Source of the DNA: Naumannella halotolerans
Lineage (GTDB): Bacteria; Actinomycetota; Actinomycetes; Propionibacteriales; Propionibacteriaceae
Direction: 5' to 3'
Assembly (NCBI RefSeq): GCF_004364645.1
Contig: NZ_SOAW01000001.1
Location: 1-64,000 of the forward strand
Length of the DNA: 64,000 bases
In this document: one piece after another, positions 56,306 to 64,000 of the stretch
Layout of the letters: each line of letters begins with the position of its first letter
Numbering within the stretch: position 1 is the stretch's first letter
The notes under the pieces: generated by a model
Seen by the model: the letters and a program-made list of their open reading frames with translations, nothing else
What the model was told of the DNA's origin: nothing
Database searches by the model: none
Position numbers and translations under genes: made by a program

Positions 56306-56999
56306 TCAGGCCGGCTGCGGTACGCGCCCGTCGGTCTGTGCACTCGCCGTTGCGAACGTACCCGCCGCCAGATAGCGCTCACCGCTGTCGGGTAGGACGG
56401 CGACGATGGTCTTCCCGGCATTCTCCGGACGCTGGGCCAACTGGGTGGCGACCCAGGTGATGGCGCCGGCGGAGGTGCCGATGAGCAGGCCCTCCTCGGC
56501 TGCCAGGGCCTGGGCGGCGGTCCGGGCGTCGGCGGTCTCCAGGGCGATCACCTCGGCCCTTCCTGGCCACCCTGGTCGAGAATCCCGACGCCTACTTCAC
56601 CGATCAGCTCGCCAATCCGGGTCGGCGAAGTTCACATTGGGCACGGTCACCACTTCGGCACCGAAGGCCTGCAGCAAGGTGATCTTGTCCGGGCTGATGT
56701 TGTCGCTGAGGTAGAACTTCGTGCGGTAACCGTGGCGGGCGGCGATCGCGGCCAGGGAGATCCCCGGTGTTGCCGCTGGTGACGTCGACGATCGTCCCGC
56801 CGGGCTGCAGGGCGCCCGATTCCTCGGCCTGGCGGATGATCGACCAGGCGGCCCGGTCCTTCACGCTGCCGAGTGGGTTGAGGTATTCGAGCTTCGCGAG
56901 CAGTCGTGCCCTCAGGCCGCGGTTGGTGGAGTACTTCTGCAGTTCGAGCAGCGGGGTGTGGCCGATCAGATCGGTGATGCTGGTGGCGATGGTGGTCAT
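56306..56999 (-). pseudogene. cysK: Cysteine synthase (O-acetylserine sulfhydrylase), broken
   Basis: The intact N-terminus (MTTIATSITDLIGHTPLLEL) carries the PLP lysine region LGSVKDRAAW and VTSGNTG. Then an extra G at the GGGG run near 56771 shifts the frame; the next frame continues ISLAAIAARHGYRTKFYLSD to NVNFADPD. Here a segment of about 60 bp (56568-56622) is inverted: the plus strand reads [20 protein letters not shown], the sequence expected next on the minus strand. After it about 120 residues are missing and the gene resumes at [20 protein letters not shown], with normal C-terminus [17 protein letters not shown]. Non-functional. Confidence 0.85.
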
Positions 57000-57077
57000 G
57001 GTTCGAGATCCGGTCCTGATGCGTACAACACAATGTCTAGTGACTTAATGCTAAAAACGTCGGTAAGGGGAACCCGG

Positions 57078-57094
57078 TGTCCAGCTGCTGGACA
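57078..57094. promoter_or_regulatory. Palindrome between cysK and the small hypothetical gene
   Basis: Perfect TGTCCAG-CTG-CTGGACA, 79 bp upstream of the cysK start and 84 bp upstream of the divergent gene. Candidate operator, otherwise no clear features in this 178-bp gap. Confidence 0.5.
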
Positions 57095-57177
57095 GGGGGA
57101 GTGGTGTCTCGAGCCCGGTAGGCCTGGGTGAACCCGGTACGCACTAGTCTGCGGACAGGCCAACTCCACTGCCGCAG

Positions 57178-57588
57178 TTGCTCGCCGAAGTGCCCGCATT
57201 GAACGACCCTTCCGAACCGTTCAGCTACACCGTCGACGGGGAAACGATCGTCGCCCGCTGGGACATCGGCAAGGCCAATCAGTTGCACCCGGGTGAGGTC
57301 GGTGAGCTGAACACCGAGTTCGCGGTGGTCGTCAGCTTCGACGAGGCGAAGGGGACCTGGAAGTCCAAGGACCATGAGAACACCTCCGGCTGGTCGGCCG
57401 GCGGTGGTGGGCTCAGCTGGGGCACCTCGATGTCGTCGGGAAAATCGGCCAGCAAGGGATTCAGTGTCTCCTTCGGTGGCGGCGACGGCCCGAAGGTGAC
57501 GACCTGGGACACGAAGCGGATGAAAGAGCCGCTGTTCGCGTTCCTCGAGGTCCACGGCTGGACCAAGAAGCGCGGTCTGTTCGGCTGA
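57178..57588 (+). CDS. Hypothetical small Gly/Ser-rich protein
   Basis: Up to 136 residues from TTG 57178; GTG 57190 is an alternative start. A -10-like TAGTCT is 29 bases upstream. The protein is beta-rich with no signal or TM segment: YTVDGETIVARWDIGKANQL, VVVSFDEAKGTWKSKDH, then GGGGLSWGTSMSSGKSASKG and FAFLEVHGWTKKRGLFG. Codon use is like its neighbours. Not recognised. It is the last chromosomal gene before the integrated element. Confidence 0.6.
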   Translation: MLAEVPALNDPSEPFSYTVDGETIVARWDIGKANQLHPGEVGELNTEFAVVVSFDEAKGTWKSKDHENTSGWSAGGGGLSWGTSMSSGKSASKGFSVSFGGGDGPKVTTWDTKRMKEPLFAFLEVHGWTKKRGLFG

Positions 57589-57647
57589 GTCCGCGGCCGA
57601 CGGATTGCCGCCCGGAGCAGTTCCGGTGGTATAGTCGGCCCTTGCCT

Positions 57648-57720
57648 GGGGCTATGGCGCAGTTGGTAGCGCGTCTCGTTCGCAATGAGAAGGTCAGGGG
57701 TTCGAATCCCCTTAGCTCCA
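57648..57720 (+). tRNA. tRNA-Ala (anticodon CGC), integration site of the AICE
   Basis: Acceptor GGGGCTA/TAGCTCC, anticodon loop TTCGCAA, T-arm with TTCGAAT, discriminator A; CCA is encoded at 57721-57723. The 3' end is followed after 33 bases by an integrase gene that faces it, the classic arrangement of an element inserted in a tRNA gene. Confidence 0.95.
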
Positions 57721-57723
57721 CCA
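57696..57723 (+). other. Probable attL core in the 3' half of tRNA-Ala
   Basis: Site-specific AICE integrases use the T-arm and acceptor end of tRNA genes. The expected core is AGGGGTTCGAATCCCC plus the acceptor end. The matching attR would lie to the right of this window, so the core is inferred from position only. Confidence 0.55.
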
Positions 57724-57755
57724 CCGGAAACAGTGGGGTTTCCACACCCGCGAAG

Positions 57756-58841
57756 TCAGTTCTCCACCTCGTCATGTCGTTCACGTGTGCCCCCGGCGTG
57801 CCCCGGACCATTCAGCCGTGCCAGACCCGCTCGATCCGCACCCGTTCCCAGATGGTGCAGATAGATGTTCGTCGTCGCGATCGACGCGTGCCCCATCCAC
57901 GCCTGCACGGTCACCGGATCGACCCCGCGAGCCAGCCACAAGCAGGCGGCCGTGTGCCGCAGATCGTGAATCCGTCGACCGCCAGCCGTCGATGACCAGT
58001 TCAGCGTCCGCTTCACCGCCGTCGCATGCAACCGGTGCCCGGTCACGGTCGTGAACAGCGGCTCATCAGGAGCACGATCGGCAGCCATCGACCGGACCAG
58101 CGGCAGCACCTTTCCGGCCAGCGGCACTCGCCGACCCTTGCCCGATTTCGAAGCCTTCGCCGCGACACCTTCGGGCTCGGCGCGCTCCACCACCAGCATC
58201 GGCATCGGAACCTCAACCAGATCCCGTACGCGGACCGCGCGCAGCTCCGACCACCGCAGACCGGTCCACCCAGCGATCAGCATCACCTCGGCCAGGCGAT
58301 GATCCCGCTCAGCCGCCCGAGCGACGAAGGCATCCAACTCGGCCTCATTGAACGGATACATCTCGACCTTCGGGCTGGCCGCCTTCGGGACGCGTGTCGG
58401 CGTCACCGGATTCAGCAGGATCAGCCGCTCCCGCACCGCCCAGGCGAAGAAGGTCGACAACGACGCACGGAATCGCCGCACCGATGACTCCGCCAGACCC
58501 CGGCGGGTCAGATGGATCAAAGTACGCGTCACCTCGCGGTCGGTGACGGAGCCGATCGACAGTGCCGCCAGGTTCGTCGGCACCAGACGCGGCAACGCCC
58601 GATCGGCCACATACGTCTTGGCCGACACCGAGTCCTTGCGCTCCTCCAGCCAGATCGGCAGCAGCTTTGCCACCGTCTCCCGACCAGCACGAGGATCGAC
58701 ACCTCCGGACAGCGCCGCCCGCTCACGGTTCAGCCATGCTGTCGCTTCACGCTTGGTATCGAACGTCCTCCCCGCGACATAGGTGCGGCCGGACTTGAGC
58801 ACCGCCCGGAATCGTCCGGATGGCTCCTTGCGGATGGTCAT
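57756..58841 (-). CDS. int: Tyrosine recombinase integrase of the AICE
   Basis: Site-specific recombinase of 361 residues that inserts and, with Xis, excises the element. It has an N-terminal arm-binding part (FRAVLKSGRTYVAGRTFD), SAM-like core-binding domain (DSVSAKTYVADRALPRL), and catalytic domain with Arg in GWTGLRWSELRAVR, IHDLRHTAACLWLA, WMGHASIATTNIYLHH (R, H-x-x-R, H, Tyr). All catalytic residues are present. ATG 58841 overlaps the xis stop by four bases. Confidence 0.94.
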   Translation of the reverse strand: MTIRKEPSGRFRAVLKSGRTYVAGRTFDTKREATAWLNRERAALSGGVDPRAGRETVAKLLPIWLEERKDSVSAKTYVADRALPRLVPTNLAALSIGSVTDREVTRTLIHLTRRGLAESSVRRFRASLSTFFAWAVRERLILLNPVTPTRVPKAASPKVEMYPFNEAELDAFVARAAERDHRLAEVMLIAGWTGLRWSELRAVRVRDLVEVPMPMLVVERAEPEGVAAKASKSGKGRRVPLAGKVLPLVRSMAADRAPDEPLFTTVTGHRLHATAVKRTLNWSSTAGGRRIHDLRHTAACLWLARGVDPVTVQAWMGHASIATTNIYLHHLGTGADRAGLARLNGPGHAGGTRERHDEVEN

Positions 58842-59035
58842 GCCACTTGATCATGCAGCCAGGACAAGACATCGTCACGCTGATACCGAGGCACCGACGG
58901 GGACAACCACGTCACCCGAGGCCCCTGCCCGGCGGTGCGCCAACGACTCAGTGTCGACCGGTCGACCTTCAACACCTTGGCCACCTCCGCGCTGGTCATC
59001 AGCACCGGAAGATCACTGGACAACAATGCACTCAT
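58838..59035 (-). CDS. xis: Excisionase / MerR-like HTH protein
   Basis: A 65-residue protein with the helix-turn-helix LMTSAEVAKVLKVDRSTLSR and wing PRYQRDDVLSWLHDQ, as in AICE excisionases. It overlaps int and is the usual partner needed for directional excision. The start is ATG 59035, with AGGAGATTGTC upstream. Confidence 0.88.
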   Translation of the reverse strand: MSALLSSDLPVLMTSAEVAKVLKVDRSTLSRWRTAGQGPRVTWLSPSVPRYQRDDVLSWLHDQVA

Positions 59036-59221
59036 GACAATCTCCTCGTGTCAGTCGGGGAACGGCTTCCCCGGATTTGATCTTGAATGGGGTTCAGTCA
59101 CCGGGTGGCGCGTCAAGGGCACCTGCGGTGTCACTGCGTGATTCGCGTTGCTCACCCTGGACCCGCCACCCGGTGACCGAAGGGATGGCAGCTATCCGGG
59201 GAAGCCGGATCACGGTCGCGT
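59036..59221. promoter_or_regulatory. xis-int leader with nested inverted repeats
   Basis: Outer arms CGGCTTCCCCGGAT (59063-59076) and its exact complement (59194-59207) enclose inner arms TCACCGGGTGGCG (59098-59110) and its exact complement (59164-59176; matches extend with one mismatch to 59093 and 59181). The region lies between rep and xis, so it may be an operator, a long RNA stem, or a replication site. Confidence 0.7.
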
Positions 59222-60793
59222 TCACGGGTCGGGGCCGGTTGCCGAACGGGTTTCCACAGCCTGTTTCGCGGCGTCGTACTGATCACGCCAGGAGCGTCGT
59301 TGGACGATCAGGTCGCTGATGACGCGGGCGTAGGTGTCGGCGGGGACGTCGGTGTCGGTCCAGATGTAGCGGGGGTGGCCGTCGGTGCTGGTGACGTCGG
59401 CGGCCATGGATTCGATGTCGGGGTCGAGGTATCCGGCGGCGTGCAGGGCTTCGCGGACCACGCTGGCACGATCGGCGCGATGCCGGGCGAGGGTCTTGCC
59501 GGACCATTTGCGGGAGACCAGGACGCGGCGGCCGCCGAGGCCGAGGTGGTCACGATCGTGCGCCTTCTTCGGGCACCGGCCCGGTTCCATCCCGCGAGCA
59601 GCGTGGTCGGGCTGGACGCCGTAGCGCAGCCAGTTCCAACACCCAGGCGAGCAGGGCAGGAACCGCAGTTCGGCTTCCATCCGGGCGATGTGCGCGAGCC
59701 GCCGGGGATGATCGTCGGCGTCGTCACCGCCGAGCGGGTCGGAGACGGCTTTGGTGAGGTACTTCGTCAGATAGCGGACGGTCCGGTCAGCTTCGGGGGA
59801 GGGGGCGATGATCCCGCGTGAATCGTGCTGGGTCCCGAAGCGGAGCAGATGCGCTGGCCGATCCAGATCCTCGGTCGCCTCATCCCAGGTGGGGAGGAGT
59901 TCACCGGTGGTCGGGTCGGCGTATCCGGCACCGGTCCACACCGGCAGCTCGTCCAGATAGACCGGCTGGTCGTGTTGCGGCCACCACACCTGGTGATAGA
60001 CGGCTGCGAGTGCTTGGCGGATGATCTGGTGGGGGATGGTGCCCCGGATCGCCATGTGTAGGTGCGGCGCGAGCCGGGCTTGCGGTTCGACGGTGGCGAA
60101 GTATTGGAGCTTGAACCCACAGGTCCGGCGGAGCTGTTGGATGAATCGGTCGACGAGCTTCGCGAAGTGCACCGTGTCCCTGGCTTGCCGCTGGTAGTCA
60201 TAGCTGGCCGGGTCGGTCGGGGCACCGTCACGAACTGGACCGTAGGAGGGCAGGGTGAGGGTGAGGAACATCGACGGCCGGAACTCCCGACCCTCCGGCG
60301 TCCGATAGACGGTGCCGATCGTGCGGTCCTCGACCGGGACACGCGGCAAACTTCCCGCATCCTGCCGACGACGCGTCGACCGTTGCCGACGACCGCCCGC
60401 AACGGCCCCGACCAGGCCAGGTGTGGCGTCGTCGACCGGGCTCGTATCATCTGGACCAGATAGTCGGCTGTCGGCGTCCGCTCGGTCGTCGTTGTCGTGG
60501 TGATCTTGGTCGCCCGGACCGTCTGGAGCGTCCGGGTTGTCGTGGGTGTCGGGTTCGTCGGTGCGGTGCCAGCCTTCGGCGCATTGCTGCATGCGGAGCA
60601 CGCGTGCTTTGTGGGCGCAGGAGGGGCAGGCGGATGCGCGGGTGGCTCCGCAGGGGAGCGCGACGACGGTGTCGCTGCCGGTGTCGCGGTCGAGGACGCG
60701 GCGCATCATCGGCCGCACACAGACGCGTTCCTTGATCGCGAGTTCGCGCATGGTGTCGTTCAACACCTCCCGCAGCCGCACCGGCGCACCCAT
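59222..60793 (-). CDS. rep: RepSA-like replication initiator (rolling-circle, HUH type)
   Basis: Element-encoded initiator of 523 residues. An N-terminal zinc-finger-like part (VVALPCGATRASACPSCAHK), a low-complexity Asp/His-rich linker (about residues 77-150), then the endonuclease domain: FLTLTLPSYGP, the metal-binding HUH motif APHLHMAIRG near residue 245, and TVRYLTKYLTKAVSDPLG with the probable catalytic Tyr residues. It matches pSAM2 RepSA, which replicates the excised circle. GTG/ATG start 60793, 15 bp after the translocase stop. Confidence 0.9.
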   Translation of the reverse strand: MGAPVRLREVLNDTMRELAIKERVCVRPMMRRVLDRDTGSDTVVALPCGATRASACPSCAHKARVLRMQQCAEGWHRTDEPDTHDNPDAPDGPGDQDHHDNDDRADADSRLSGPDDTSPVDDATPGLVGAVAGGRRQRSTRRRQDAGSLPRVPVEDRTIGTVYRTPEGREFRPSMFLTLTLPSYGPVRDGAPTDPASYDYQRQARDTVHFAKLVDRFIQQLRRTCGFKLQYFATVEPQARLAPHLHMAIRGTIPHQIIRQALAAVYHQVWWPQHDQPVYLDELPVWTGAGYADPTTGELLPTWDEATEDLDRPAHLLRFGTQHDSRGIIAPSPEADRTVRYLTKYLTKAVSDPLGGDDADDHPRRLAHIARMEAELRFLPCSPGCWNWLRYGVQPDHAARGMEPGRCPKKAHDRDHLGLGGRRVLVSRKWSGKTLARHRADRASVVREALHAAGYLDPDIESMAADVTSTDGHPRYIWTDTDVPADTYARVISDLIVQRRSWRDQYDAAKQAVETRSATGPDP

Positions 60794-60808
60794 CGGACTC
60801 AGCCCTCC

Positions 60809-62137
60809 TCATCCGGACGCCGCGACCGCCGACGGCGCGAGCTGCGTGAGCCGGGCGTGCTGTCCCCGGTGCCCGGATCCTGGCTCGTGGCGGGTGGGCA
60901 GATGGGGGATCTTGTGACAGGTCGCCCCGGCCTGGACTGCTCCGTCGCCGAGGACCATCGCGACCTCTTCCCGGTCCCGCAGCCGCAGCCCCAACGACTG
61001 GGGGAACAGGTGCCGCATCTTCACTATCTCTTTGCGCGGGTCCTGCAAGAACGCGAGCACCAGGAACTTCGGTGCCCGGCCTGCGCTCAGCAGCCGCGAC
61101 AACGCCGCCTCCGCCCGCTTCACCAGATCCCGATCCGCCGAATAGGCCACCAGCGAGGCAAGTTCGTCGACCACGATCAGCACCAGCGGCTCCGCGATCG
61201 TCGGCCGGTGATCCCGCACCCGACCAGCCAAGGCGTGCGTGCGCTCCTCCAGCCGTTGCACGGCATCCTCCAGCAACTGAACGGCCTCAACAGGTGTGGT
61301 GGCGGTGCGGGTGAACAAGCGTCGGCCCATGGTGAGTTCCATGCCGCCTTTGAGATCGATCCCGTGCAGCTCCACCAGCCCGGACCGGACCGCCGGGGCG
61401 AGCGCCAAGATCGTGCTCCACATCACCGATGCCTTACCCGCGCCAGTGCACCCAGCGACCAAAGTCGAGATCAGCGGCAGCCACCACGTCGTGCTGTCCT
61501 CCGTCCGACCGACCGGCACCGCCACCAACTCGCCACCCGAGCCGTAATCGGCACCGTGGCCGTAGTCGGGGATGGTGGCGAGGAACGGTTCACCCAAGGG
61601 GTCACCGAAGGACCACACGATCCTGCAGGTCGTGTAGGTGTCGTCGGGGATGATCCGGACCCGGCGGGCACCGACAGCGGTCCGTAACCGGTCGGCGGCG
61701 TGTTCGACATCTTCGACGGTTTGGCCGATCAACAACAACAGATCGACCGACAGCTGACCGTCGATCCAGCGCAGCCGCCGCCGTGATGGCACCGCCACTG
61801 TTTCCTCGCCGGGGGTGCGGCGGGCGAGGCCGCAGGCATCCATGACCGGTCCCCAGCTCTTGCGGACCCACCGCTTCGTTCGCCGCCGAAATGACGGCAG
61901 TGCCACATGCCGGTCGAACGACACGGGCCAGACCCGCGCCCACACCCCCAGCAGGGCGAGGTAGGTGACGATGACGATCAGCGGCCACCGGTTCTGCTGG
62001 ATCTCGCCGACACAGACGATGATCACCGCGAGCAGCGACCACAGCCAGTACCGCAGCAGCAGCCGGACCAGCCGCGAGACCCACCACCACACTTCCAGCC
62101 CGCACCAGCGCAGCACCTTGATCGCCGGCATGATCAC
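60809..62137 (-). CDS. FtsK/SpoIIIE-type DNA translocase for conjugal transfer (TraSA/TraB-like)
   Basis: Membrane-bound hexameric motor that moves double-stranded DNA between mycelia or cells. Two TM helices near the N-terminus (LLLRYWLWSLLAVIIVCVGE, IVTYLALLGVWARVW), a linker, then the motor: Walker A LVAGCTGAGKASVMW, Walker B PLVLIVVDELASLVAY, and GRAPKFLVLAFLQDPRKE. Ala follows the Walker Lys, where Ser or Thr is usual; small residues at this position also occur in AICE relatives. The start is GTG 62137, overlapping the previous stop; ATG 62131 is close. Confidence 0.9.
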   Translation of the reverse strand: MIMPAIKVLRWCGLEVWWWVSRLVRLLLRYWLWSLLAVIIVCVGEIQQNRWPLIVIVTYLALLGVWARVWPVSFDRHVALPSFRRRTKRWVRKSWGPVMDACGLARRTPGEETVAVPSRRRLRWIDGQLSVDLLLLIGQTVEDVEHAADRLRTAVGARRVRIIPDDTYTTCRIVWSFGDPLGEPFLATIPDYGHGADYGSGGELVAVPVGRTEDSTTWWLPLISTLVAGCTGAGKASVMWSTILALAPAVRSGLVELHGIDLKGGMELTMGRRLFTRTATTPVEAVQLLEDAVQRLEERTHALAGRVRDHRPTIAEPLVLIVVDELASLVAYSADRDLVKRAEAALSRLLSAGRAPKFLVLAFLQDPRKEIVKMRHLFPQSLGLRLRDREEVAMVLGDGAVQAGATCHKIPHLPTRHEPGSGHRGQHARLTQLAPSAVAASG

Positions 62138-62547
62138 GCCGCCTTCGAATCACCAGCAGCACGTCCACCCTTGGGTGAGGCCATCCCGGTGGCTCGCAGC
62201 GAGAACGCGATCCGCTGCCGACCATTCCCCACATCCTTCAGATACGGGGTGACCGTCAACTCACTCAGCACCACCGGCCGCACTGGAACACCCGGGATCG
62301 CTTCCGGCGGCACCGGCTGCACGTCCGCCAGCAACTTGACCCGGTGGGTGCGTTCGCGGGCTTCGGGATCGAAATCCATCACATCGACAACCCACACCGG
62401 CAAGCCAGTGCGCTCGTCCACTTGCTGCACCTCACGTTCCTTCGATGAACGGTCGAAATCACGCTGCTTCGACACCTCACCAACCACCCCCGCACCATGC
62501 GGGAACACCTGCTGAAAACTGACCTGAAACGGACCCTGAACGCCCAT
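62134..62547 (-). CDS. Conserved AICE protein of unknown function
   Basis: A 137-residue soluble protein from ATG 62547 (MGVQGPFQVSFQQVFPHGAG) with AGGAGG eight bases upstream. The longer reading to 62757 would overlap the divergent promoter and is rejected. Segments ERTGLPVWVVDVMDFDPEARE and RPVVLSELTVTPYLKD suggest a beta-rich fold. It is the first gene of the tra-rep-xis-int run and overlaps the translocase start by four bases. Similar genes precede the translocase in other AICEs. Confidence 0.75.
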   Translation of the reverse strand: MGVQGPFQVSFQQVFPHGAGVVGEVSKQRDFDRSSKEREVQQVDERTGLPVWVVDVMDFDPEARERTHRVKLLADVQPVPPEAIPGVPVRPVVLSELTVTPYLKDVGNGRQRIAFSLRATGMASPKGGRAAGDSKAA

Positions 62548-62746
62548 GGCGTGTGCCTCCTGGTACTCGCTGCACATCGGAACTTCCGATGCATCTAGCG
62601 AACGGCGTGGGCGAGTTGCGCGAAAGATGGCAGGAGGTGGCAGGCACCGTGCCAGGAGTGCTAACCCTGCGAAACGGTTTGATATGTCAGTCCGATGAGG
62701 CAGCATGCTGTGCAACCGATGAGGCGCTACGCACCAGGAGTTGACG
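62548..62746. promoter_or_regulatory. Divergent control region of the AICE
   Basis: Separates the transfer-replication operon from its XRE regulator. Candidate operators: TGGCA-N7-TGCCA at 62638-62654, with a further direct TGGCAGG at 62628-62634, and the perfect palindrome CAGCATGCTG at 62701-62710. A -10-like GATATG is at 62681-62686. Confidence 0.5.
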
Positions 62747-63823
62747 ATGGCGTACAACCAAATTCGAGCGGCACGCGAAAGCCGCGGATGGTCGCAGTCA
62801 CGGCTTGTCGCGGAAATTGAGCGTGCAGCTCAAGCGAATGGCGTCTCGCTGATGACTCGGGGATCCCTGACGACCGCTCTTTCGCGCTGGGAAAACGGAC
62901 ACGTCGCACCGAAGCAGCACCACCGCAGTTTGCTCCGGGCGACCCTAGGGATTGACCTTGACGATGGCCACAACACGGGCGAGCCAATCGGTCAGGCAAT
63001 GACGCTGGTCCAGGTCGACGCGCAGGCCGAAGTGCTCAGTGCGATCCGTCGATCGGATCGTCACGGACTCGCGCACATGACCAACCCGCAGCTCGACATC
63101 TATGCAGCCGCCCTCCGAGGCAGCCTTGGCACCGGCGGACCGTTACCGGTACGAATCCGGCTGGCGGCGCTGCTCGCTGACGCAGAGGCCTTGATTGCCT
63201 GGCAACTCATTGACCTCAGCCAACCAGCAGCCGCTTTGAGTCGATATCGCAGGGCCGAGCAATACGCGCGCGATGCGGAGGACGCTCACCTGATCGCGCA
63301 CGCCCGGGCGGGTCAGGCTGTCGCGCTGATTGATCTTGATCACCCTGACGATGCGCATCAGCTCATGCAGGCCACACGAGCCCAGGCCGAAGGCAAGGTA
63401 TCCACGTTGTTCTGGGCGTGGCTGCTCGCCGCCAACGCTGAGACCGGTGCTGCCGCCGGCGATGGCAGGACATGTCGAGAATCTGTGCGCGCTGCTTTCG
63501 ATGTCTTGCCTGACGGTCAGCGGGCCGACCCAGCGCTGCCATACATCACGCTTGGTCCTGCCCACCTACAGCGGTGGGCGGGGCACTCACTGAGCATGAT
63601 CGGGGAGCGCAGCGCGATTGACATGCTGGAAGAAGCGGCAGAAGCGATGCCGATCGACTTCGTCCGTGCTCGGGGCAGTCTGCATACCGACATGGCCGAG
63701 TGCCATGCACTGCTTGGTCATAAGTCTGATGCCCGTCGAGAGCGGGGGACTGCGCTGGAGCTCGTCCAGGAGAGCGGATCCCGACGACAGCAGCGGCGGC
63801 TCAACTATCTGGTGGCCGCCTAA
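62747..63823 (+). CDS. XRE-family regulator with TPR-like sensor domain
   Basis: A 358-residue regulator. The N-terminal HTH (IRAARESRGWSQSRLVAEIE, ALSRWENGHVAPKQHHRSLL) is followed by a helical-repeat region (about 120-340; for example AAALSRYRRAEQYARDAED, MIGERSAIDMLEEAAEAM). This form is common at AICEs and probably represses the divergent transfer operon, its TPR part sensing a peptide or protein. ATG 62747 has CAGGAG six bases upstream; TTG 62741 is less likely. The end overlaps the convergent Nudix gene by 23 bp. Confidence 0.85.
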   Translation: MAYNQIRAARESRGWSQSRLVAEIERAAQANGVSLMTRGSLTTALSRWENGHVAPKQHHRSLLRATLGIDLDDGHNTGEPIGQAMTLVQVDAQAEVLSAIRRSDRHGLAHMTNPQLDIYAAALRGSLGTGGPLPVRIRLAALLADAEALIAWQLIDLSQPAAALSRYRRAEQYARDAEDAHLIAHARAGQAVALIDLDHPDDAHQLMQATRAQAEGKVSTLFWAWLLAANAETGAAAGDGRTCRESVRAAFDVLPDGQRADPALPYITLGPAHLQRWAGHSLSMIGERSAIDMLEEAAEAMPIDFVRARGSLHTDMAECHALLGHKSDARRERGTALELVQESGSRRQQRRLNYLVAA

Positions 63824-64000
63824 CGCGAGCAATCAAGTAGAGCAGGGCAACCAGCGAGCCAGAGCCCAGAACTTCACCTCGCGCGGCCATTTGGGGAATG
63901 CTGGCCAGCGGAACCCACCGAGACACGCCAGTCTCCTCGCTGTCAGTCTCCGATGTCACGTGAACCGCGTCACGGCTTGCGAAGAGGTCGTGAGGGCTAT
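63801..64000 (-). CDS. Nudix hydrolase, C-terminal fragment (runs off the right edge)
   Basis: Stop TGA at 63801-63803. The last 66 codons read SPHDLFASRDAVHVTSETDS, then EETGVSRWVPLASIPQMAAR and GSLVALLYLIARVRRPPDS. The W-V-P-L-x-x-I-P-x-M spacing and hydrophobic LLYLI end fit the C-terminal part of Nudix proteins that often sit beside the XRE regulator in AICEs. pSAM2 carries a Nudix protein, Pif, that blocks transfer between element-bearing cells. The Nudix box itself is outside the window, so the call is tentative. Confidence 0.55.
   Translation of the reverse strand, partial: SPHDLFASRDAVHVTSETDSEETGVSRWVPLASIPQMAARGEVLGSGSLVALLYLIARVRRPPDS

Noticed and set aside
62548-62757. Extended N-terminus for the small AICE protein
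   Set aside because: It would run through the divergent promoter; ATG 62547 has a strong AGGAGG.

Overview
The window is high-GC actinobacterial chromosome ending in an integrated mobile element. Typical actinobacterial genes include DUF3263 and DUF3027 proteins, an XPB-type helicase next to a Helicase_C_3 protein, TreS with maltokinase, a DtxR/IdeR regulator with all six metal ligands at canonical positions, and a moeA-rimJ-glpR(sepX) division locus. A family such as Propionibacteriaceae would fit (inference); no rRNA is present to prove it.

Layout. 1-2.9 kb is worn DNA: an IS3-type end that truncates a histidine kinase, a remnant of a cell-surface protein, and a frameshifted thiosulfate sulfurtransferase bracketed by two copies of a 60-bp repeat. 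3-25 kb is mostly intact housekeeping: tRNA-Thr, lactate permease, manA, a CIRCE-controlled groEL, an M19 dipeptidase, treS-mak, cutC, a HelD-like RNA polymerase motor, a class II glutamine amidotransferase, a Nudix hydrolase, the XPB pair, a cold-shock protein, DUF3027, and luxS-mtnN. 25-26.3 kb is a decayed esterase fused to a decayed DeoR/LacI-type regulator, facing a marR-MFS operon across a region with matching palindromic operators. 28-38 kb holds pyruvate carboxylase, a large tail-anchored surface protein, divergent serC and pdxH, ideR/dtxR, thioredoxin and mscL. 38-48.5 kb resembles the mycobacterial mscL-fmdB-folate cycloligase-galU-moeA1-rimJ-glpR neighbourhood, with a UDPGP-family pyrophosphorylase, tRNA-Arg, moaC and mog added. 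48.8-56.2 kb is accessory: a GT4 glycosyltransferase with a GH92 glycosidase, a repeat-rich region around a DUF559-like nuclease gene, and an MFS transporter with a charged tail. 56.3-57 kb is a broken cysK containing a small inverted segment.

From tRNA-Ala(CGC) at 57.65 kb to the right edge lies the left part of an actinomycete integrative and conjugative element (AICE, pSAM2 type): integrase, excisionase, RepSA-like HUH initiator, FtsK/TraB-like DNA translocase, a small conserved protein, a divergent XRE regulator, and the end of a Nudix gene that may correspond to pSAM2 pif. The right attachment site is outside the window.

The most unusual features are several families of short structured repeats: three 60-bp elements with palindromic ends, two 83-bp elements with 11-bp terminal inverted repeats, two 87-bp repeats with a conserved hairpin, and 15-bp tandem arrays on both sides of the nuclease gene. 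No CRISPR array and no clearly new multi-gene defence system was found.
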